From: an uncultured Ruminococcus sp.
Lineage (GTDB): Bacteria; Bacillota; Clostridia; Oscillospirales; Acutalibacteraceae
Assembly (NCBI GenBank): GCA_900543095.1
Contig: UQQD01000001.1
Coordinates: 62,001-126,000 of the forward strand
Length of the DNA: 64,000 bases
Direction of reading: 5' to 3'
Positions 32,379-41,365 of this stretch are shown piece by piece. The position numbers and the translations under genes were made by a program. Under the pieces are notes generated by a model. That model was not told where the DNA came from. It ran no database searches and saw nothing but the letters and a program-made list of their open reading frames with translations. The stretch's first letter is position 1; each line of letters begins with the position of its first letter.

Positions 32379-33437
32379 ATGTCAAAAAAAGCAGTTAGTT
32401 TTGTTTTGGCAATTATGCTTACGGTTACAATGATAACCGTAACGGCTCTTTGCGTATATGCCGAATCAGATGACGATGCCTATGACAACACAGCTTTTTC
32501 AGATTATCAGCTTTCGGATAATGCTTTTGAGGGAGAGCCGCAAGCCGAGCCGTCGGAAACATCGGCAACGGAGGCGAGTACGGATTCTGTAAACGGCAAA
32601 TATCCGAATTTAACGGTGAATGCAATTTCAAACTATTTTCCAAGAGCAGCTGCCGAATACAATTCAACCACAAAAGAAGTAACGGTTACCTATTGGTTAA
32701 ACCTTTCAAAAAACATTCTTAACACTCAGTGGTATATAACATACGATTCAAGCGTGCTTTCGGTCTCCAACAGAAAAAACACGCCTGCATCTGTATGTCC
32801 GACTGTCGGTGCAAACGGAAGTCTTGATTTGAGCGAGGAAAACATCATAAATTATACCGCAACAAATATGAGATTGTTTGATTTTACTTCTCAAATGGTT
32901 CCCTTTGCAAAGATAGTATTTGATGTAGATGATTTGCAAAACGACAGTGCCGTTACAACAACCATAGATCTTACCGTTGATGTATTGAGGGTGTCGAAAG
33001 CAGATTCGAATACGTTGCTGTCGGCTGACAGCGAGGAAGTCAGCCTTGTAAATAATTGTGAAATAGCAAAAAATCAGCAAACATCCTTAATTGATGTTGA
33101 TTACAAAACCACATTGACAATATCTAACTATGTTGCACCGACTACGGCAGAAAATACCAAGAAAAGCACTGATGATGAAAGCAATACTCAACAAGACTCA
33201 ACCGATGTTTCTGTTGAACCGTCCGAGCAGTCATCCCAGCCATCTGAAACTGACGCAACCTCAAAAATCGACAGCTCAAATTCCGTTCCTTCCGAAACAG
33301 CTCCGCCAAATGTCGGAGCGGGGCAGACTAACGCTGTTGTTAATACGGGCGATACTTATCTCGCTCTGATATTCCTTTGCGTTCAGATATTTGCAACGGG
33401 AGTTTTGTTTGTAATGCGTAAAAAGGAAATGTATTAA
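32379..33437 (+). CDS. Anchored surface protein with cohesin-like domain
   Basis: A 352-residue protein: signal peptide (about 1-28), an acidic linker, a beta-sandwich domain (about 66-235: EVTVTYWLNLSKNILNTQWY, ITYDSSVLSVS, ..MVPFAKIVFDVDDL) with cohesin-like spacing, a Ser/Thr/Glu-rich spacer (about 255-315) and the end NTGDTYLALIFL...MRKKEMY, a sortase-signal-like TG plus hydrophobic stretch plus positive tail. Start 32379 follows GGAGG; an ATG at 32358 is upstream of that site. Third consecutive surface gene of this region. The cohesin call is tentative. Confidence 0.5.
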   Translation: MSKKAVSFVLAIMLTVTMITVTALCVYAESDDDAYDNTAFSDYQLSDNAFEGEPQAEPSETSATEASTDSVNGKYPNLTVNAISNYFPRAAAEYNSTTKEVTVTYWLNLSKNILNTQWYITYDSSVLSVSNRKNTPASVCPTVGANGSLDLSEENIINYTATNMRLFDFTSQMVPFAKIVFDVDDLQNDSAVTTTIDLTVDVLRVSKADSNTLLSADSEEVSLVNNCEIAKNQQTSLIDVDYKTTLTISNYVAPTTAENTKKSTDDESNTQQDSTDVSVEPSEQSSQPSETDATSKIDSSNSVPSETAPPNVGAGQTNAVVNTGDTYLALIFLCVQIFATGVLFVMRKKEMY

Positions 33438-34037
33438 TGTAACAATGTACCTGTTTGATATGAGTTATGTTCATAAGAAACACTCTGATTTACAAGCCTT
33501 CCCCTCAAGGGAGGGTTTTGTTTTTCACAAACATTTCAAAGGTGCCCCTTCAGGGGAGCTGTCTCTGCAAGTAGGAGCATAGCTCCTTTATTCCGAGTGT
33601 AGCAACGTCAAATATTTAAAAAAACGTCATATTCAGCATATTTGCACTGCATTTTAGAAAAACAGTGTTTTCCTTTGAGGGGTGAGAGTTGTTTGTAGAG
33701 GATAGTCAAAATGCGCAGCGTTCGCCTGCGATTATTTGTAGGGAACGGTCTTGACCGTTCCGTTATTTTTGGTTGTAGGGGCGTTTTCTGCGAAAACGGC
33801 AAACCCTTTGTCGGCAAGCCGACATTTCCCTTATCAAGGGAATATATTGTTCGCCCACGGACAGCCGCAAGGGCTGTCCCTACATTCTCAGTGCAGGAAG
33901 GTGTATATTTTCCAAAAGTTATGCTCAGCATAGTTACAATGCATTCAGGGAATATGCTGTTTACCCTGCAATACATAACACATCAGTTAGATTGAATCGA
34001 CATTTCGTAATCAAAACTAATAAAAAAGATAAAACAA
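33438..34037. repeat. Palindrome-rich intergenic island, no credible gene
   Basis: A 600-base gap packed with short perfect hairpins: CTTCCCCTCAAGGGAGGG (about 33497), GCCCCTTCAGGGG (33544), GGAGCATAGCTCC (33573), GAACGGTCTTGACCGTTC (33743), CGTTTTCTGCGAAAACG (33783), GTCGGCAAGCCGAC (33810), TCCCTTATCAAGGGA (about 33827) and GGACAGCCGCAAGGGCTGTCC (33861). Open frames here on both strands simply read through palindromes. Looks like layered insertions of short dispersed palindromes common in gut Clostridia. Confidence 0.65.
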
Positions 34038-34074
34038 AAAAACTGCCTCACCAAAAGTGAAGCAGTTTTGTAAT
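34038..34074 (-). terminator. Terminator of rpmB (minus strand)
   Basis: Minus strand AACTGCTTCAC-TTTTG-GTGAGGCAGTT followed by a T run. Confidence 0.85.
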
Positions 34075-34085
34075 TTCATAAAGAA

Positions 34086-34274
34086 TCAGTTAGCTCTGGT
34101 AACCTTACCTGAACGTAAACAACGGGTGCAAGCATATACACGCTTCGGAGAACCGTCAACGATAGCCTTAACACGCTGTACGTTTGGTTTCCATGTTCTG
34201 TTGGAACGTCTGTGAGAGTGAGATACCTTGATGCCGAACTTTACATCCTTACCGCAGAATTCACATTTTGCCAT
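34086..34274 (-). CDS. rpmB: 50S ribosomal protein L28
   Basis: A 62-residue ribosomal protein of the large subunit. MAKCEFCGKDVKFGIKVSHS, NRTWKPNVQRVKA and RVYACTRCLRSGKV are classic; it is the zinc-binding type with four cysteines in two CxxC pairs. Start set at 34274, preceded by AAGGAGG on the minus strand; the nine-residue extension is not real. Single gene with its own promoter and terminator. Confidence 0.97.
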   Translation of the reverse strand: MAKCEFCGKDVKFGIKVSHSHRRSNRTWKPNVQRVKAIVDGSPKRVYACTRCLRSGKVTRAN

Positions 34275-34321
34275 GCGTCTGCACCTCCTTAAACAATTCA
34301 AAATCTATCTCTAACTTTGTT

Positions 34322-34350
34322 ATAATAACAGATAATGGACAAAAATGCAA
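34322..34350 (-). promoter_or_regulatory. Promoter of rpmB
   Basis: Minus strand TTGCAT (plus 34345-34350), a 17-base spacer and TATTAT (plus 34322-34327). Confidence 0.6.
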
Positions 34351-34373
34351 GTGTTTTTTTTAAATTTCTTAAC

Positions 34374-34402
34374 TTGTTTTTTTATTTATTTTATTATATA
34401 AT
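34374..34402 (+). promoter_or_regulatory. Promoter of the M50-scpAB operon
   Basis: TTGTTT at 34374-34379, a 17-base spacer and TATAAT at 34397-34402. Confidence 0.6.
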
Positions 34403-34437
34403 ATATTTTAAGTATGTATTTCTATTATGGAGGACTT

Positions 34438-35124
34438 ATGCTTTTTCAGATATTATCGGGAAATTTTACATTTGAATCTATTGTGGCTGAAATTTTAGCC
34501 GTACTCGTAATCATATTTTTGATTTTGCCGTTTCACGAATGGGCGCACGCATTTACCGCTTCGCTTCTCGGCGACAAGGCGGTAAAGCAAAGGGGCAGGC
34601 TCTCGCTTAATCCGCTGAGTCATATCGACCCTATCGGCGCAATGTTTATGATACTTATCGGATTCGGCTGGGCAAAGCCCGTGCCGATTGATCCGCGAAA
34701 TTTCAAAAACCCAAAGCTCGGAATGGCAATAACCGCTGTTATGGGACCTGTTGCCAACCTTGTTGCGGCAATGGCGGGAATGTTGATATTCAACGGCATA
34801 GCGTGCTTTGCTCCGACATTCTTTTTCAGCGGCGTAGGCTCGTTTGTGTATTACTTTCTTACATTTTATATCAGTTCAAACATAACCCTTGCGGTATTTA
34901 ACCTGATTCCGATGCCGCCGCTTGACGGCTCAAAGATACTGTTTTTGTTTTTGCCCGATTCTGCGGTAAACTTTTTCTATAAATATCAGATGATATTTTT
35001 CGTTGCACTTTTTGCGCTGATGTATATGGGCGCATTAAACGGTGTTATCAGCTGGGCGACCAACGGAATTGCAACAGGCTTAAATTGGCTTACGTCGTTG
35101 CCGTATCTCCCGTTTGTTCACTGA
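34438..35124 (+). CDS. Site-2 protease family (M50) membrane metalloprotease
   Basis: A 228-residue membrane protein with about five to six helices. Zinc motif HEWAHAF near 34 (HExxH) and the second site NLIPMPPLDGSKI near 164 (Asp ligand). Short single-domain form without PDZ, like YwhC-type proteins of Firmicutes, often beside scpA. Start at 34438 with GGAGG four bases upstream is favoured over 34414. It ends 19 bases before scpA. Substrate unknown. Confidence 0.88.
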   Translation: MLFQILSGNFTFESIVAEILAVLVIIFLILPFHEWAHAFTASLLGDKAVKQRGRLSLNPLSHIDPIGAMFMILIGFGWAKPVPIDPRNFKNPKLGMAITAVMGPVANLVAAMAGMLIFNGIACFAPTFFFSGVGSFVYYFLTFYISSNITLAVFNLIPMPPLDGSKILFLFLPDSAVNFFYKYQMIFFVALFALMYMGALNGVISWATNGIATGLNWLTSLPYLPFVH

Positions 35125-35143
35125 CGGTTTAGGAGGGCGGCTG

Positions 35144-35863
35144 ATGGAAACGCAATTTCAATATAAGCTGCCCGTTTTTGAGGGGCCGCTTGACCTTCTT
35201 TTAACGCTTATCTCAAAAAATAAAATTGATATATATGATATTCGGATTTCCGACCTGCTTGACCAATATATGGAACAGATAAACCGTATGCAGGAAAATC
35301 AGATGGACATTGCTTCGGAATTTTTGACAATGGCGTCAAGACTTGTTTATATCAAGTCGGTTATGCTTTTGCCAAAATATGAAGAAGAGGCGGAAGAACT
35401 GAAAAAAGAGCTTTCGGGGCAGTTGCTTGAATATGCGGTTTGCCGTGAGATTGCCGAAAAGCTTGGTAATATATATGACTTTGATACGTTTTGCCGTGAG
35501 GCTTCGCCCGTAGAATTTGACTTGACCTATACTCGGCTTCACCCTGCCGAGGACATTGCAAAAGCGTATATCAGCGCTGTAGGGCGGGGAAAGCGAAAGC
35601 TTCCGCCGTCGGAGCAGGCGTTTTCCGGTATTGTTTCGCACAAGATTGTATCGGTAAACAGCAAGATAATTCAGCTTATGCGCAGACTTTGGCACGGCAA
35701 AAGGCTTGAATACCACGAAATTTTTGAAGTGTGCGAGGGCAAAAGCGAGCTTGTGGCAACATTTCTTGCAACGCTTGAGCTTGTAAAGGGCAAGCGTATA
35801 CGCATTGAGGGCACGGGCGAAAATGCCGTTGTGCATATGATTGAGAAAAAGGAGGCGCAGTGA
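35144..35863 (+). CDS. scpA: Segregation and condensation protein A
   Basis: Kleisin of the SMC-ScpAB complex that organises and segregates the chromosome. Starts METQFQYKLPVFEGPLDLLLTLI, the signature N-terminus, with YIKSVMLLP near 70 and a C-terminal winged helix. 239 residues. AGGAGG precedes the ATG at 35144. The stop codon overlaps the scpB start (TGATG), so translation is coupled. Confidence 0.94.
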   Translation: METQFQYKLPVFEGPLDLLLTLISKNKIDIYDIRISDLLDQYMEQINRMQENQMDIASEFLTMASRLVYIKSVMLLPKYEEEAEELKKELSGQLLEYAVCREIAEKLGNIYDFDTFCREASPVEFDLTYTRLHPAEDIAKAYISAVGRGKRKLPPSEQAFSGIVSHKIVSVNSKIIQLMRRLWHGKRLEYHEIFEVCEGKSELVATFLATLELVKGKRIRIEGTGENAVVHMIEKKEAQ

Positions 35864-36465
35864 TGGCTGTGGAAAATATTTCTGCCGCAATAGAGGCAAT
35901 ATTGTTTTCAAGCGGTTCTTCCGTTGAGGTCGAAAGACTTGCCCAGGCACTTGAAATCAGCGAAAACCGTGTAAATGAAGCCGTTGCCGCGCTTATTGAG
36001 GATTATGCCGCCGCAAATCGGGGCATAACAATATTGAAGCTTGATAACGCATATCAAATGACGTCAAACAAAGAATATGCGCCCCAAATCCGTACAGTTA
36101 TGGATTTGCGCCGCAACACTCCGCTTTCTCAGGCGGCTCTTGAGGTGCTTGCCGTTGTTGCATACAATCAACCGGTGACTAAGGCTTTTGTTGAGCAGGT
36201 CAGAGGCGTTGATTGCAGCGGCGTTATAGGCAGTCTTACCACAAAGGGGCTTGTTGAGGAAAAGGGCAGACTTGAACTCCCCGGCAGACCGCTTTTGTAC
36301 GGAACTACCGAAAATTTTCTCAGGTGCTTTAATATATCAAGCCTTGACGAGCTTCCGCCGCTTCCCGAAAACAGCGAGGAAAAAAGCGGTGAAGATAACT
36401 CGGAAACGGCCAACAGCTCAGATGATGAGCAAATCAATATTCTTGACGATCAGACCGATAAATAA
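35863..36465 (+). CDS. scpB: Segregation and condensation protein B
   Basis: Partner of ScpA; two winged-helix domains. Motifs AAIEAILFSSG near 7, TSNKEYAP near 67, LSQAALEVLAVVAYNQPVTK near 88 and RPLLYGTT near 142. 200 residues with an acidic tail. Start at 35863 overlaps the scpA stop and has GGAGG seven bases upstream. Confidence 0.94.
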   Translation: MAVENISAAIEAILFSSGSSVEVERLAQALEISENRVNEAVAALIEDYAAANRGITILKLDNAYQMTSNKEYAPQIRTVMDLRRNTPLSQAALEVLAVVAYNQPVTKAFVEQVRGVDCSGVIGSLTTKGLVEEKGRLELPGRPLLYGTTENFLRCFNISSLDELPPLPENSEEKSGEDNSETANSSDDEQINILDDQTDK

Positions 36466-36484
36466 CTTAACGGGAGGAATTGCC

Positions 36485-37099
36485 TTGCTTTGGTTATATA
36501 TAGTTTCGGGAATATTATTGGCAATCTTCCTTTTGATGCTTGTTCCGATAAGCGTTACGGCGACATATGACGAGGACTTTAAGTGCTTGGTTAGAATAGG
36601 CTTTGTGCCGATAACGCTTTATCCGCCAAAGCCGAAAAAAAAGAAAAAAAAGAAACCAAAATCCGAGGGCAACAAACCAAAGGAAGAAAAGCCCAGGGAA
36701 AAAAAGCCGAGCCTTATAAAAGAAAAAGGACTTCCGTGGCTCGTTGATGTTATAAAAAAAGTTTCAGATCTTGCCGTAGGTGCATTAAAGTATTTTTTCA
36801 GGCACATAATAATCAGGAAGTTTATGCTGAGTATTACGGTTGCAGGAGATGACGCCGCAGACACCGCCGTCAAGTACGGAAAGCTCTGCGCTGCGGTTTA
36901 TCCCTCTGTCGGTATAATTGCAGGAGCGGCAAGGTGCAAAAAATACGGAATTGATATAGCTCCCGATTTCGGAAGAGGCGCAAAGACCGAGATAAATATG
37001 TATTTAAAGGCAAGGGTGCTGCTTTTGTGGCTTGTAACGCTTGTGTTCAAGTTTGGAATAAAAGGCTTAAAGCTCTTGTTGGAAATAAAAGAAAATTAA
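36485..37099 (+). CDS. DUF2953-type membrane protein
   Basis: A 204-residue protein: one N-terminal membrane helix (about 1-22), a stretch resembling the DUF2953 start (VRIGFVPITLYP), a strongly basic Lys/Pro-rich linker (about 45-75), then an alpha/beta region and a hydrophobic C-terminal part. Starts with TTG at 36485, seven bases after GGGAGG. It lies between scpB and ytfJ, the usual place of this family in Clostridia, which supports a sporulation-linked role. Molecular function unknown. Confidence 0.75.
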   Translation: MLWLYIVSGILLAIFLLMLVPISVTATYDEDFKCLVRIGFVPITLYPPKPKKKKKKKPKSEGNKPKEEKPREKKPSLIKEKGLPWLVDVIKKVSDLAVGALKYFFRHIIIRKFMLSITVAGDDAADTAVKYGKLCAAVYPSVGIIAGAARCKKYGIDIAPDFGRGAKTEINMYLKARVLLLWLVTLVFKFGIKGLKLLLEIKEN

Positions 37100-37131
37100 T
37101 AATTCACTATCGGAATTAAGGAGGAAATATT

Positions 37132-37557
37132 ATGGAACATCCAATCGGAAATCTTATGGATACAACTATGGAAAAGATTAAAGAAATGATAGACGTTAAT
37201 ACTATTATCGGCGAGCCTATAACCTCTGCCGACGGAACGCTTATCATTCCGGTTTCAAAGGTAAGCTACGGCTTTGCCGCAGGCGGTTCGGATTTGCCTA
37301 CCAAAAAGGAAAACAAAGATTGCTTCGGCGGCGGCAGCGGCGCAGGCGTAACTATTCAGCCCGTTGCTTTTTTGACCGTATATCAGGGAGACGTTCGTCT
37401 TGTTTCCGTTGACAGCAGCGAGGGTACGGCGGATAAGCTTATGGATATGATTCCCGATGTTGTCGATACGGTAAAAGGCTTTTTCAAAAAGGACAAAAAA
37501 GCAAAAAAGCAAAAAGACGATTTTTCTGAAATAACGGTTGACGATATAGACGTGTAA
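37132..37557 (+). CDS. ytfJ: GerW family sporulation protein YtfJ
   Basis: A 141-residue protein made in the forespore, needed in Bacillus for normal germination response. Family motifs: NLMDTTMEKIKEMIDVNTIIGEP near 7, IIPVSKVSYGFAAGGSD near 44 and FGGGSGAGVTIQPVAFL near 66. The tail (about 115-141) is Lys/Asp-rich. GGAGG is upstream of the ATG. Genes around it form a typical scpAB-DUF2953-ytfJ-dac block. Confidence 0.92.
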   Translation: MEHPIGNLMDTTMEKIKEMIDVNTIIGEPITSADGTLIIPVSKVSYGFAAGGSDLPTKKENKDCFGGGSGAGVTIQPVAFLTVYQGDVRLVSVDSSEGTADKLMDMIPDVVDTVKGFFKKDKKAKKQKDDFSEITVDDIDV

Positions 37558-37605
37558 CGTCATAAAGGATATGCCTTTTGCATAAAATATGCAGGGGGTG
37601 TCCTT

Positions 37606-38745
37606 ATGAAAAAGGCTGTTTCAGTTTTGCTTTCCGCTATATTGACCGTGTGCTCGGCGGTTACCGCTTTTGCAGACGAAAGCGACGATCGGGAAGGCTC
37701 GCCCGATGTTTCGGCAGAAACCTATGTGCTTTACTGTGCCGATAACGGACAAATACTTGCCGCAAAGGACGAAAACAAGCGTATGAAGCCTGCAAGCACG
37801 ACCAAGATAATGACAACTTTGCTTGACCTTGAAGCGGCTGCGTCCTGCGACGAAACCGTTACATTTACCAAAGAAATGGCCGCCGAGGGCAGTTCTATGT
37901 ACCTCGAACTCGGCGAAAAGGTCAGGCTGAGCGACCTTGCTGTGGGTATGATGATGTCGTCCGGCAACGACGCCGCAAATGCTGCGGCTTTATCTTTGTC
38001 GGACAGCTTTGAGGACTTTTCAGAGCTGATGAACGGGCGTGCAAAGCAGATAGGAATGGATAACACCCATTTTATTACGCCGAGCGGACTGGACGATGAC
38101 GATCATTATTCAACGGCATATGATATGGCGCTGCTTATGACATATGCGCTTGAAAACGAAGATTTTGCAAAGCTTTCGGCTAAAAAAAGCGCAAAGGTTG
38201 ACTTTGTTGAGCCTGAAAAGCATATTACATATTCAAATCACAACCGCCTTTTGTCACTGTATGAATACTGCATAGGCGGAAAAACGGGCTATACTATGGC
38301 GGCAGGCAGATGTCTTGTTTCAGCCGCCCGAAAAGACGGTCTTACGCTTGTGTGCGTTACTATGAATGACAGAAACGATTGGGACGACCACATCAAGCTT
38401 TACAACTACGGTTTTGACAACTACTTTTCCGAAAATTCAAATGACAGCGAGTTTATGGCTGAGATTCCGTGCGTAGGCGGAACGGTCGATACGGTAGATG
38501 TTGTCGGGGAAAAGGACATTTCGGTGGTTTTGCCTGCAAAGGATAAATCTAAGCTTGAACGCAAAGTTTATATAGACAGCTTTCTTTATGCGCCGATAGC
38601 CAAAAACCAAACGGTCGGCAGGATAGATTATATAGTTGACGGCAACCGGGTTGCGAGCGTGAATGTTATTTCGGCAGACAATGTAGAAATAAAGAAAGAT
38701 AACAGTATATTTAATAAAATTAAGGAACTATTTTCATATGGCTAA
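37606..38745 (+). CDS. D-alanyl-D-alanine carboxypeptidase (DacB/DacF type)
   Basis: A second penicillin-binding carboxypeptidase. Signal peptide (1-24), SxxK in KPASTTKIM near 64, SGN in MSSGNDAA near 124, KTG in GGKTGYTM near 226, then a C-terminal beta domain. At 379 residues it lacks the long membrane helix of the 5.3 kb copy. Position after ytfJ suggests action on spore cortex peptidoglycan, as for DacB/DacF; this is from context. Overlaps the rluB gene by 8 bases. Confidence 0.9.
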   Translation: MKKAVSVLLSAILTVCSAVTAFADESDDREGSPDVSAETYVLYCADNGQILAAKDENKRMKPASTTKIMTTLLDLEAAASCDETVTFTKEMAAEGSSMYLELGEKVRLSDLAVGMMMSSGNDAANAAALSLSDSFEDFSELMNGRAKQIGMDNTHFITPSGLDDDDHYSTAYDMALLMTYALENEDFAKLSAKKSAKVDFVEPEKHITYSNHNRLLSLYEYCIGGKTGYTMAAGRCLVSAARKDGLTLVCVTMNDRNDWDDHIKLYNYGFDNYFSENSNDSEFMAEIPCVGGTVDTVDVVGEKDISVVLPAKDKSKLERKVYIDSFLYAPIAKNQTVGRIDYIVDGNRVASVNVISADNVEIKKDNSIFNKIKELFSYG

Positions 38746-39484
38746 AAATGAACCTATAAGACTTCAAAAATTCATTTCTCAGTGCGGCATCGCCTCACGC
38801 CGCAAAGCAGAGGAGCTGATACTTAACGGAAGCGTCAAGGTGAACGGCAAAACGGCGATTCTCGGCGATAAGGTTACGTCTGAGGACAAGGTTTTTATCA
38901 AAGGCAAAAGGATAGTTTTGCCTAAGACGAAGTTCAGATATATTATGCTCAATAAGCCCCGTGGATTTATTACGACGATGAATGATGAGCGCGGCAGAAA
39001 ATGTGTGGCTCAGCTTGTTGAAAATGTCGGAGAGCGGGTTTATCCGATAGGCAGGCTTGACAAGGATTCCGAGGGAATGCTGGTGTTCACAAACGACGGT
39101 GAATTTGCCAACAAGGTTATGCATCCGAGGAACGGCGTATATAAAATATACCGAGTTACCGTCCGTCCTTCTGTTGATGAAGAACAGCTTGTAAAGCTCG
39201 AAACAGGAGTTGAGCTTGACGGAAAAAAGACTGCGCCTGCGATAGTTCACGTTATTCACAAGGAGCAGGGCAGAGTGGTGCTTGAAATGATACTGCACGA
39301 GGGCAAAAACCGTGAGATACGCAGAATGTGCGAAGCGGTTGGACTTGAGGTCGCACGCCTTAAGCGCACGCAAATAGGCGGCGTAAAAATGGGTATGCTA
39401 AAACAAGGCGATTGGCGTGACCTTACCGAAAACGAGGTAAAAAAGCTGCTTTCAAATCCCATTGTAAACGGGCGAACAATATGA
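38738..39484 (+). CDS. rluB: 23S rRNA pseudouridine synthase RluB-type
   Basis: A 248-residue enzyme with an N-terminal S4 RNA-binding domain (IRLQKFISQCGIASRRKAEE) and the catalytic motif GRLDKDSEGML near 108 (Asp). NREIRRMCEAVGLEV near 190 is family-typical. Modifies U2605 of 23S rRNA in E. coli numbering. Placement after scpAB and dac is standard in Firmicutes. Confidence 0.92.
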   Translation: MAKNEPIRLQKFISQCGIASRRKAEELILNGSVKVNGKTAILGDKVTSEDKVFIKGKRIVLPKTKFRYIMLNKPRGFITTMNDERGRKCVAQLVENVGERVYPIGRLDKDSEGMLVFTNDGEFANKVMHPRNGVYKIYRVTVRPSVDEEQLVKLETGVELDGKKTAPAIVHVIHKEQGRVVLEMILHEGKNREIRRMCEAVGLEVARLKRTQIGGVKMGMLKQGDWRDLTENEVKKLLSNPIVNGRTI

Positions 39485-39560
39485 TAATTCCATTACAGAA
39501 AAATTAACGGATATATATATTCACCGAAATAAAAAACTTACAAATATTACAGCATAATTC

Positions 39561-39589
39561 TTGAACTTTTACAGAATTTGAGATATAAT
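39561..39589 (+). promoter_or_regulatory. Promoter of the carboxyltransferase operon
   Basis: TTGAAC at 39561-39566, a 17-base spacer and TATAAT at 39584-39589. The 5' leader holds the hairpin TATGCGG...CCGCATA (39608-39626) just before the ribosome site. Confidence 0.75.
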
Positions 39590-39655
39590 ATAAGTTGTGA
39601 AATTAGTATGCGGCATTTCTCCGCATATTCAATACATTGTATTGGAGGAATTAAG

Positions 39656-40966
39656 ATGAGTATTGAAAAAATCAATCAGGCAAAATCGGAGATTGCGGCG
39701 ACCTCCGCATATAAGACGATTACTGATTTTTTTGATGAAGGAAGTTTTTGTGAAATCGACGCCTTTACAAAATCCGGCGAAGGTTTTGCTGAAGCAGTTG
39801 CAGGCTTTGGCACAGTTGAGGGTATGCCCGTTTACGCATTTGCTCAGAACAGCGATATTTGCGGCGGCGCAATGAGCAAGGCTCAGGCTGTAAAGCTCAA
39901 AAAGCTTTATTCGCTTGCTCTCAAAACAGGTGCTCCGATTGTCGGATTCTATGACAGCATAGGCGGAAGACTGCAGCAGGCAACGGAATTACTCGGCGGC
40001 TGCGGCGATGTTCTCAACAGTGCAGCATCGTTATCAGGCGTGGTGCCTCAGATTTCCGTAGTGCTCGGAACCTGTCTCGGTACAAGCGCACTCAATGCGG
40101 TAAGCGCCGATTTTGTTATTATGAGTGAAAAAGCTCAGCTTTCTCTTGATGTAACAGGGGAAAATGCAGACGCAAAATATAACGCAGAACACGGCAATGC
40201 CGCAATAGTTGCAAAGGATACTGCCGAGGCTGTTGAAAAGGCAAAACAGCTTGTACTTTATCTTCCGTCAAACAATCTCAATCTTGCCCCCGAAACCTTT
40301 GAAGAAGAACCTTCGGGCGACTGCGGATGCCTTGTCAGCAAGGTAGTTGACGGCGGCTCAAAGGTTAAGCTGTTTGATGAATACGGTGCAAACGCAAAAA
40401 CCCGCCTTGCTCATATCGGCGGACAGGTCGTAGGAATAGTTAATACAAAAGGCGAGAGCCTTGATTGCAGATCAACTTCAAAGATTGCAAAATTCGTGCG
40501 CTTTTGCGATGCCTTTTCAATTCCGGTAATAACATTTGCAAATTGCCCCGGATTTGAGTCGCTTGCCTCTGCCGCAAAGCTTGTTTCGGCTTATGCCGAG
40601 GCTACAACAGTAAAAATTTCGGTTGTGACCGGTAAGGCTATCGGTTCCGCATATATTGCGCTTGCAGGTACGGGCGCAAACGCAGACGTGGTTTATGCAC
40701 TGCCGAACGCAGTTATTTCACCTGTTAATATTGAGGCGGCCGCATTTATTATGGACGCAGACGAAATGAAGGTTCCTGTTGCCGAGCAAAAGGCTGTTGC
40801 CGATAAATTTGCCGAGGAAAATCTTTCTGCTTTCAATGCAGGTCAAAACGGTTATGTTGACGGAATCGTAGAAGAAGCCGAATTAAGAAACACACTTATT
40901 TCTGCGCTTGATATGCTTTCGGGCAAACGTGTTTCAACACTTGCAAAGAAACATTCCACTATCTGA
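39656..40966 (+). CDS. Acyl-CoA carboxyltransferase (12S/PccB-like), divergent
   Basis: A 436-residue carboxyltransferase with two crotonase-fold halves: GFYDSIGGRLQQATELL and SGVVPQISVVLGTCLGTSA in the first half; VGIVNTKGESLDCRSTSKIAKF, FANCPGF and KAIGSAYIAL in the second. It is shorter than typical PccB (about 510), and the GGARIQEG motif is altered to IGGRLQQA. Expected to move CO2 between biotin and an acyl-CoA. ATG 39656 follows TTGGAGGA. Next genes supply the biotin carrier and an OadA-like protein, giving a transcarboxylase-like set. Confidence 0.82.
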   Translation: MSIEKINQAKSEIAATSAYKTITDFFDEGSFCEIDAFTKSGEGFAEAVAGFGTVEGMPVYAFAQNSDICGGAMSKAQAVKLKKLYSLALKTGAPIVGFYDSIGGRLQQATELLGGCGDVLNSAASLSGVVPQISVVLGTCLGTSALNAVSADFVIMSEKAQLSLDVTGENADAKYNAEHGNAAIVAKDTAEAVEKAKQLVLYLPSNNLNLAPETFEEEPSGDCGCLVSKVVDGGSKVKLFDEYGANAKTRLAHIGGQVVGIVNTKGESLDCRSTSKIAKFVRFCDAFSIPVITFANCPGFESLASAAKLVSAYAEATTVKISVVTGKAIGSAYIALAGTGANADVVYALPNAVISPVNIEAAAFIMDADEMKVPVAEQKAVADKFAEENLSAFNAGQNGYVDGIVEEAELRNTLISALDMLSGKRVSTLAKKHSTI

Positions 40967-41002
40967 TAAATATATAATTGTTAAAATAAAGGGGAAATTA
41001 AT

Positions 41003-41365
41003 ATGAAGAATTTGAGAATCACCGTAAACGGTACTGCATATGACGTACAGGTTGAGGAACTCGGCTCAACAGCCGCAGCTCCTGTTCAGGCTGCCCCTGC
41101 TCAGGCAGCTCCGACTCCTGCCGCAAAGCCCGCACCAAGCGGCGCCCAGGGTTCAACGGTAATCAAGGCTCCTATGCCCGGTACGGTCGTAAATGTAGTA
41201 GTAACCCCCGGTCAGACAGTTAAGTCGGGCGACGACCTCGTATTTATTGAGGCAATGAAGATGGAAACACCTGTTAAGGCTGTTAAGGACGGTACAGTAG
41301 CAACCGTTGAAGTTGCAAAGGGCGAAGCTGTTGAATCAGGAAAGGTTCTTGTAACTCTTAAGTAA
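41003..41365 (+). CDS. Biotin/lipoyl-type carrier protein (biotin carboxyl carrier)
   Basis: A 120-residue protein: N-terminal strand region, an Ala/Pro-rich flexible linker (about 27-48), then a biotinyl domain with the modified Lys in FIEAMKMETPVKA (about Lys 87). Typical of decarboxylase gamma or transcarboxylase 1.3S carriers. Lies 36 bases after the carboxyltransferase and 194 bases before the OadA-like gene; the second gap holds no gene. Confidence 0.92.
   Translation: MKNLRITVNGTAYDVQVEELGSTAAAPVQAAPAQAAPTPAAKPAPSGAQGSTVIKAPMPGTVVNVVVTPGQTVKSGDDLVFIEAMKMETPVKAVKDGTVATVEVAKGEAVESGKVLVTLK

Noticed and set aside
33608..33995. Open frames of 94-122 residues on both strands in the palindrome island
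   Set aside because: They read through perfect inverted repeats on both strands, lack ribosome sites and show no protein-like composition.
35336..35950. Minus-strand frame of 204 residues opposite scpA/scpB
   Set aside because: Antisense to conserved genes; rich in Arg/Leu/Phe as expected for a shadow frame.
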